This document shows positions 58,411-64,000 of a stretch of 64,000 nucleotides of DNA, in pieces. The translations under genes were made by a program, and so were the position numbers. Below the pieces are notes generated by a model that saw only the letters and a program-made list of their open reading frames with translations, was not told the origin of the DNA and searched no databases. The DNA is taken from positions 8,378,772-8,442,771 of the forward strand of contig CM119265.1 of assembly GCA_051294375.1 (NCBI GenBank). The letters are read 5' to 3'. How positions within the stretch are numbered: position 1 is the first letter of the stretch; each line of letters begins with the position of its first letter. The stretch comes from Paraspadella gotoi (taxonomy: Eukaryota; Chaetognatha).

Positions 58411-60289
58411 ATGGGTCCGCTTCGCGATCGTCCTCGGCGTTCTTTCTCGCCGCGGTGATCGTCAGCGCGAAAGTGGAGGACAACGTCTGAAGGAAGACTT
58501 GAAAGGCTGCTTCAAAAGTTGATGGGAGAAGGCGGAAAGGGGGCGTCGGTGGGGGAAAAGAGGGATTAAAAGTTATTCCGTAGAAATTGGTAAAAGAAAA
58601 AAGCGGGAGATGTTTTACATAAAAAAAGCTTATATACTTTACTCCCTCATAAAAGCCACTGCCACGCCCCCTTTTCCTCTAGACTAAAGAGGTCATATAC
58701 GCCGACCGGGATCACATAGCGTCTTGCAGGCGGCCCGGCGTATCAGGTCCGAAACCGCTACCGTCTCGATGATCAGCCGTTCGGCCGCTCGAACGCGCTA
58801 CCACGTCGCGGCAGATCAGCGGAGAAGTTCGCGCCGACGCCATCTTCCAACTGGCCAAAGCGCGCGTTCGTCGAGGACGCCAAAGCCGCCCGCCGCCGCC
58901 GCAATCGGGAGACGCGTGCAGCAACTTTAAGAGGCAGGAGAAGGAACCGGCGGACGAGGCCGAGGGAGGAGAGAAGGAGGGCGGAGAAGCAGGCGGAGAA
59001 GGAGGACAAAATAAGGAGAAGGCTGAGGAGGAGGAGGAGGAAGGCCAGTTGAACGAGGAGGAAGCGGGGCTGGACCTGATCTAGAAAATCAGGCGCCGCC
59101 TGAAGAGGAAGAGCGAGGAGGAGGGGCAGATCAGTCAGATTCCGATTCCGACAAGAAAATAATGAAGCAGTAAAGAACAAGGACGCCCAGAGGGCAAGGG
59201 AAAAAGGAGGCCGGAGTGGAAAGGAAGAAAGAGCATTTGGCAAGAAAAGAGGAAGAAGGAGAATGAGGAGGGGAAGGGGAACAGAAAGCCGCTAGCAGAA
59301 GAAAGGAGAACTGGGAAACGATGGAATGCGAACGGAAAGATGATGTGCGGAAGCTAAGGAGGGAAGACACGGGACGCAGGAGCAGCCGTCGAAGAGGAGA
59401 ATACAATCCAGTCCAGGCCATCGTCAAGGTTTTTGGCCACGGATCCGGACCTCATCAGGCCGAAACGCGGAGCTGACTGATCCCGACGAAACCAACACAG
59501 CGTCAAGAAGGTTGGTCAACGCAGCACCAACGAGAAATCTGAGAAGAAGACCGACGGCGAGTGGTGAGGGAGTGGGTCGAAGGGTCAAAGGTCACGTGGG
59601 GCCAAAGGATGAGAACGTGTCCGCGGGGATATTGAAATCGTTTTTGACCGATAGCGAATCGATTGAATAGCGATCCGGCGCCGGGATTCTTTTTCGTAGG
59701 GATTAAACAAGGGAAATGGACAAGAACACCCTGAAGAAGAACCCGCGAGATCGCGAACAGAAGACCGTCAAGGAATCCCAGGCACAAGAAGAAGGGCGGG
59801 AGGAAATCAATTCGACAGAGAGGTCATCGCGCAGCCGAAGGGACGTGGAGCAATGAGGATCCGGCTACTAGCGCGGCGTTCAGCGTAGGGAGGGGGGTGG
59901 GGAAAGTGAATAGAGAGAGGTAAATTTGGTGGGGGGGGAAGGAATGGGGAAAGAGGGAGGAGTAAAAAGGAGAGAGGAGTCACATCGGTCAAATCGATCG
60001 GAAAGAAAAAGTAGATGGAATGAAAAGACGGAATGGAGGAGTAAGACAGCTTAAAATTGGAAGTGTGAAGTTCATTACGATAATAACGACTATAAGAAAA
60101 AGTGCGGAAAAAAGACATTGTAAGACATTGTTGAATCATCGTGTTCAAGGCCAACCTGGAGATCGGATTCGCGCTGCCCACTCCGGACAAGTGGATGCCC
60201 GCCATCAGAACGCCGCCCCAAGTCAGAGTCTTTAACGTCGCTTAACATTGGCCGTCGTCGCCGCCATTCGCTGACTTCTCGCTCTGTGA
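58411..60289 (+). pseudogene. acidic secreted protein gene, copy C: full length, frameshifted
   Basis: All four exons are recognisable (exon 1 from ATG 58411, exon 4 about 60150-60289 ending CTCGCTCTGTGA). The second codon already differs (ATGGGTCCG against ATGGTTCGC) because of an inserted G, and more than ten further single-base indels break the frame. An extra ~62 bp at 59820-59882 follows exon 3. Given the error density across the whole of copy C, this may be an intact allele seen through unpolished sequence. Confidence 0.7.
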
Positions 60290-60689
60290 GAAGTCTTCGT
60301 TGTCATGACGACGGAGACCGCGACGGGTGAAGGGGCGAAACAAAAAAAAAAAAAGATTTCAAAGGATTTCGAGTTTTTTTTTTTCGCTCAATTTAAGACG
60401 GTCAGCCATTTAATTATTTTTTTTTTTTGAATAGACGAGATTTCGTGTTAGGGGAATTTTAAATCTATTTATAGGGAAATAAATTGGGGACGGAAGGTTT
60501 TTGAAAAAGAAAAATAGAGAAAAGTTGACACGTTTTAATGTGTTTTGTCTTTTGGTAAATATTTTTTCAAAGAACATTGATTATTTTTACTGAAAGAGTT
60601 GAGTCTTGTTAAAACGAACGGTCAGGCGATTGGTACGTTTTAACCAACCAATTAAATGAAATAAAATATTATTTTTTCAACCGACTTGA

Positions 60690-60830
60690 TGAGCGCTAGA
60701 GGGCCAGTTAGAGAGGTGGGCGGTGGAAGGTCAGTAGGTTCGAACGGGTCACCTACAGTTTTCTTTCTCAAATCCCTGCCAACGTAGAATTTGTATTTAT
60801 TTATTATCGGGTGCAAGGTGGATCTGAACA
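60690..60830 (+). mobile_element. tRNA-derived SINE-like sequence, copy C
   Basis: Same element as at 38728 (B box GGTTCGAACG at about 60737), carried as part of the larger duplication rather than as an independent insertion. Confidence 0.45.
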
Positions 60831-61769
60831 AAAAATTTCATTCAATACAATTTTCTATTAATTCCGTTCTCTGTGGTTATATTTTAACCAGGGAACCTGA
60901 GGTTGCTGGCGCGCGCGAAAAGAGAAATGGGGGTAGGCGAGGAAGTTAGCCTTATCCCTCGGCGAAATTAGCAACCGCGAAGGGAACGAAGAAGGCAGGA
61001 CGCAGAGTGGGCGTGTCCTTCGACGAATGGTTTTTTGACGGGGAGGTCAGCGGTCATCGTCGGTTTATCCAGCGGCGACGCCCTCGTGATGCCCTTTGTT
61101 TTTTATGTTTTCTTTTTTCCAGAAGGCGGCGTTGGTGGTGGCGTTTTGATCGTGTCTATTAATAAAGATGTTGTGGAAATGGAGGGTAGGGGAAGACGTG
61201 AAGGTTTTCAGAGTTAGAGTTAGTGAACCTTGGGTTTGAATACTAAACTGTAGTTGTCTAAAAGCAAGTTGGTTTATCGCCATAGACATGAGTCGAGACT
61301 AGATATACGATAAATTCATCACATATTAATAAATCATATAATTTCAGTAGATATCCCGTATCACAGTAACGACTTGTCGAATAATATAGGATGAACACAG
61401 TCGATGGACTCCATTATGCACTGATCCATAAGGATGACTACAGCGAACGATAACACACGGACGAACCTCGACCATTCGCACTCTACGCGCGAATCAAAAT
61501 AGAAAGAGACTTTGAGTTAACGCGACGGGCGCGGGTCCAACGTCCCGTAAAATCATACTTCCACTCTTCATAGATTCTAAATTCCTTCACAGTTTTTAAA
61601 TTCTTTTAAATTAGTCTTTGTCAATTTCAATGTTTTTTTTTCCTTCTCGCGCGATTTCGGGATATATTTCGTTTTTGAGTCCTCGATTTTCGATCAAACC
61701 CGACGACCATAAAATTGGATTTTGTGTTTGAATGACACTCTTTAAGCCGACCGAATAGATGGGAGAGTG

Positions 61770-62280
61770 GTTTTGGAGGGGGTCGGTAATAAGAAGGCTT
61801 GGCGGTGGGTACAGGGGTGTGGGAGGGGAAATAAAAGAGAGCGGGTGGTAATAAGAAGCTTGCGGTGAGTACAGGGAGTGTGGAGGGGGAATAACAGACG
61901 AGAGGGGGTGTTAATAAGAAGGCCTTGGCGGATGGGTATCTCACCAAGGGGGTGTGGAGGGGAATAAAAGCAGAGGGGGGTGGTAATAAGAAGGCTTGGC
62001 GGTGGGTACAGGGTGTAGGGTAAGAGAGGTGGTTGAAGCTTGGTGACAGGGTGTAAGGATAGAGGGCGGGTGGTAATAAGAAGGCTTGGCGGTGGGTACA
62101 GGGGTGGGAGGGGAATAAAAGAGAGGTGGAAAAGACGGGTGGGTACGGTGTGAATAAAGAGGGGAAAGAAAGCTTCGTGGTACAGGTTGGGGATAAACGG
62201 GGTGTAATAAGAACGTTGGCGTGGGTACAGGGTTGGAGGGGATAAAAAGAGTATGAGGTGTGCGTGGCAGGGAGGGATAA
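61770..62280. repeat. G-rich ~62-bp minisatellite, about 8 units
   Basis: Same unit as at 39776 and 48697. The right half (62030-62280) is irregular and truncated in each unit. Confidence 0.88.
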
Positions 62281-63169
62281 GGGGAAAAAGAGTTATGTAC
62301 GGGTTAAGAATTCCCTTAATCTCGTCGTGTTTTTTCGAAGCGTCAGAAGATGAACAGAGATAACAGGACACGATGTACCGCGCATGCCCGCCATGGCTCA
62401 CCCATGGAAATGAGACCAAGATGCACGCATCGATGCAACTACCAAAACGCTTTAAAAAATTCCTCCAGATACTTATTTGATTTTTTATGACCGCGTCCGT
62501 CGTCTTTAATGGAACTCTCAACCTCGAAGCTAAGTGAGTACTTCGCACTTACTTTCAACTTCCTTCAAAAATCTCCAAATTTCCTACGAAACACTCTGAT
62601 TTCAACGGGAATGCTTGTTTAGTTTTTACACTATAACTAACATTCAAGTCCTAAGAAATCCGCCCACTTGCGCTGCCACTCTAATGGCGACTCTCACATG
62701 GCAATGCCACACTAAACGCGGACTGGACCCAAAGAGCGCCATTACCTAGCGTCATAGCCTGGTACTGAATAGTAGAAACGAGCCGCATCTAGCTCCAGTA
62801 AAACAAAAAAACGAAAAAAAAAATTCCCGCGCATTCGTCTTTGTCCCAAATCTTCCGCTCATCTTTTGACTTTGCCCAAGGCGCCCCTCCCTCGGCGGAC
62901 TAAAACGATTTACCGGTTTCACAACGAGCGCCGAAAATCAAAATCAAGTGAAGTCCTCTACGCCGCTCTCGCTCTTAATGAAACGGTGACAACGAACGAC
63001 GAGATTTTTCGCACGATTGAACTCAAGCGTCCGCTGAGCTTACTTACTCCATTTTATGAATTTTTTTTTTTTAGTTTCGAATGTTAATATATATCTGCTT
63101 CGCGCCCGCTAATGGGTTTAGACCTCGTGGAAAAATTTACGGTCGATCGTTAAATAATCGTTTAGGAAG

Positions 63170-63171
63170 AG

Positions 63172-63243
<72 letters not shown>
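63170..63243. repeat. (GA)n array between blocks D and X
   Basis: GA repeat with three interruptions. The same junction in block D has a similar array at 50305-50365. Confidence 0.94.
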
Positions 63244-63247
63244 GAGA

Positions 63248-63665
63248 GAATTAATATAAAGTAAAGTGGCCCTCCTGAACAAAGCATGACATTGAGAAAA
63301 GTGAGGCGCGCAAACAGTTGCGATTTTAATAAATCATTTGTTCGTTGGTAGGTAAATCGGTTGTCTCATTGTTCTGTCTGCCGCGCGCTTTTAAATGGTA
63401 CTTGAAAACATCACAACTAAACAAATTTATGTCGCAAGTCGAGTAATAATCATTTATCTAAATACAGCCACGTAGTTTAAAAATATATTTGTATATAAAA
63501 AACCTTAACACCAAGGCTATTTAACGTAATTATGCGAATAATCTAAAAGCAGAAAAAAGGATGGCGAACAAAAAATGAATAAGAGGGAAAAAGTAGCAAA
63601 ATTGAAAAAAGAAAAGGAAACACGAAAATGCTTCGATTTCCCTTCATTGCCACGTGAAATAACGG
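63248..63665 (+). repeat. block X, copy 3
   Basis: Third copy of the 415-bp block, followed by a GA array (63676-63781) and then the start of block Y. Confidence 0.88.
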
Positions 63666-63688
63666 GAAGAGTGAGAAAAGAGAGAGAT

Positions 63689-63741
<53 letters not shown>

Positions 63742-63780
63742 AGAGAGAGAGAGGAGAGAGAGAGGAGAGAGAGAGAGAGA

Positions 63781-64000
63781 TAAGAGAAAGTGGTCAGTCC
63801 GGTTCCCAAGCGGTCCGTCCGCCGACGGCTTCTCGAATATCTCGCGAGTAATGAGTGGCTCCGGTCGTTGGTTTTGGGGCGAGGTGGGTTTGAGGTGTAA
63901 TAGGGGCCAAGAGGCCGTGGGTGGCGGAGAAAAGTGGTTAAATCAAATGCAAGTGTGAGGAAAGAGAATCGGCAAATGGAAACTTGACAACTAGTAAGAT
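63781..64000 (+). repeat. block Y, start of another direct copy
   Basis: Matches 54103-54322. The window ends inside it, so the Lys/Glu-rich candidate exon should recur just beyond the edge. Confidence 0.88.

Larger units (their letters stand above)
56342..63247 (+). repeat. third copy (C) of the 34.7-40.9 kb region
   Basis: Colinear with copy B from 'gaagggagcccctcag' (34678) through the acidic-protein gene, SINE, Asp-rich exon and G-rich minisatellite, to 'cattttatgattttttttt' at 40.86 kb. It then continues through the sequence found in block D. Very many one-base insertions relative to B, plus garbled stretches (56555-56760, 56815-56985) where the A/B sequence is GC- or C-rich. Confidence 0.9.

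Overview
The window is a repeat-rich animal (metazoan) nuclear contig. Evidence for a eukaryote: GT-AG splice junctions, polyadenylation signals, long (GA)n/(TC)n arrays, tRNA-derived and LTR-type small retroelements, a piggyBac-like TTAA-flanked element, and a degraded GT10 alpha-1,3-fucosyltransferase of invertebrate character. I cannot name the species; an arthropod or other invertebrate is an inference only. Nothing bacterial, viral or CRISPR-like is present.

Layout. 1-17.2 kb: mostly non-coding and microsatellite-rich. It holds a GT10 fucosyltransferase pseudogene (about 2.04-3.1 kb), a small gene for a secreted Ser-Gly-repeat peptide (8.04 kb), a miniature LTR retroelement (9.5-10.1 kb) and a hammerhead-like RNA core (10.4 kb). 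17.5-18.6 kb: first coding exon of a proline-rich, RG-motif, low-complexity protein. 21.27-29.58 kb (copy A) and 29.59-38.17 kb (copy B): an 8.3-kb direct duplication. Copy B has a 356-bp TTAA-flanked MITE that copy A lacks at the same site. The best-supported gene lies in copy B: four exons, all phase-0 introns, 407 residues. It encodes a secreted, extremely Glu/Lys-rich protein with an N-terminal signal peptide and a C-terminal hydrophobic tail that looks like a GPI-anchor signal. Copy A has a frameshifted version lacking the last exon. 56.34-63.67 kb is a third copy (C), with a frameshifted full-length version.

38.4-64 kb: a mosaic of three recurring blocks. Block D carries a G-rich ~62-bp minisatellite (copies at 39.2, 48.1 and 61.2 kb). 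Block X is ~415 bp (44.46, 50.40 and 63.25 kb). Block Y is ~2.2 kb with a GC-rich ~80-bp minisatellite (inverted at 44.9-47.1, partial at 47.2-47.8, direct at 54.1-56.3, and starting again at 63.8 kb). Two unshared islands (40.9-44.4 and 51.0-54.1 kb) lie between them. Joins between blocks usually fall in GA arrays or N gaps.

How to read the coding content: copies C, D and the 54-56 kb Y copy are littered with single-base insertions and deletions relative to B, so broken frames there may be sequencing error. The A/B difference by a clean transposon insertion is real polymorphism (two haplotypes laid end to end, or a true tandem duplication). The genes show no pathway relationship to each other; the only shared theme is secreted, low-complexity, charged or glycosylatable proteins.
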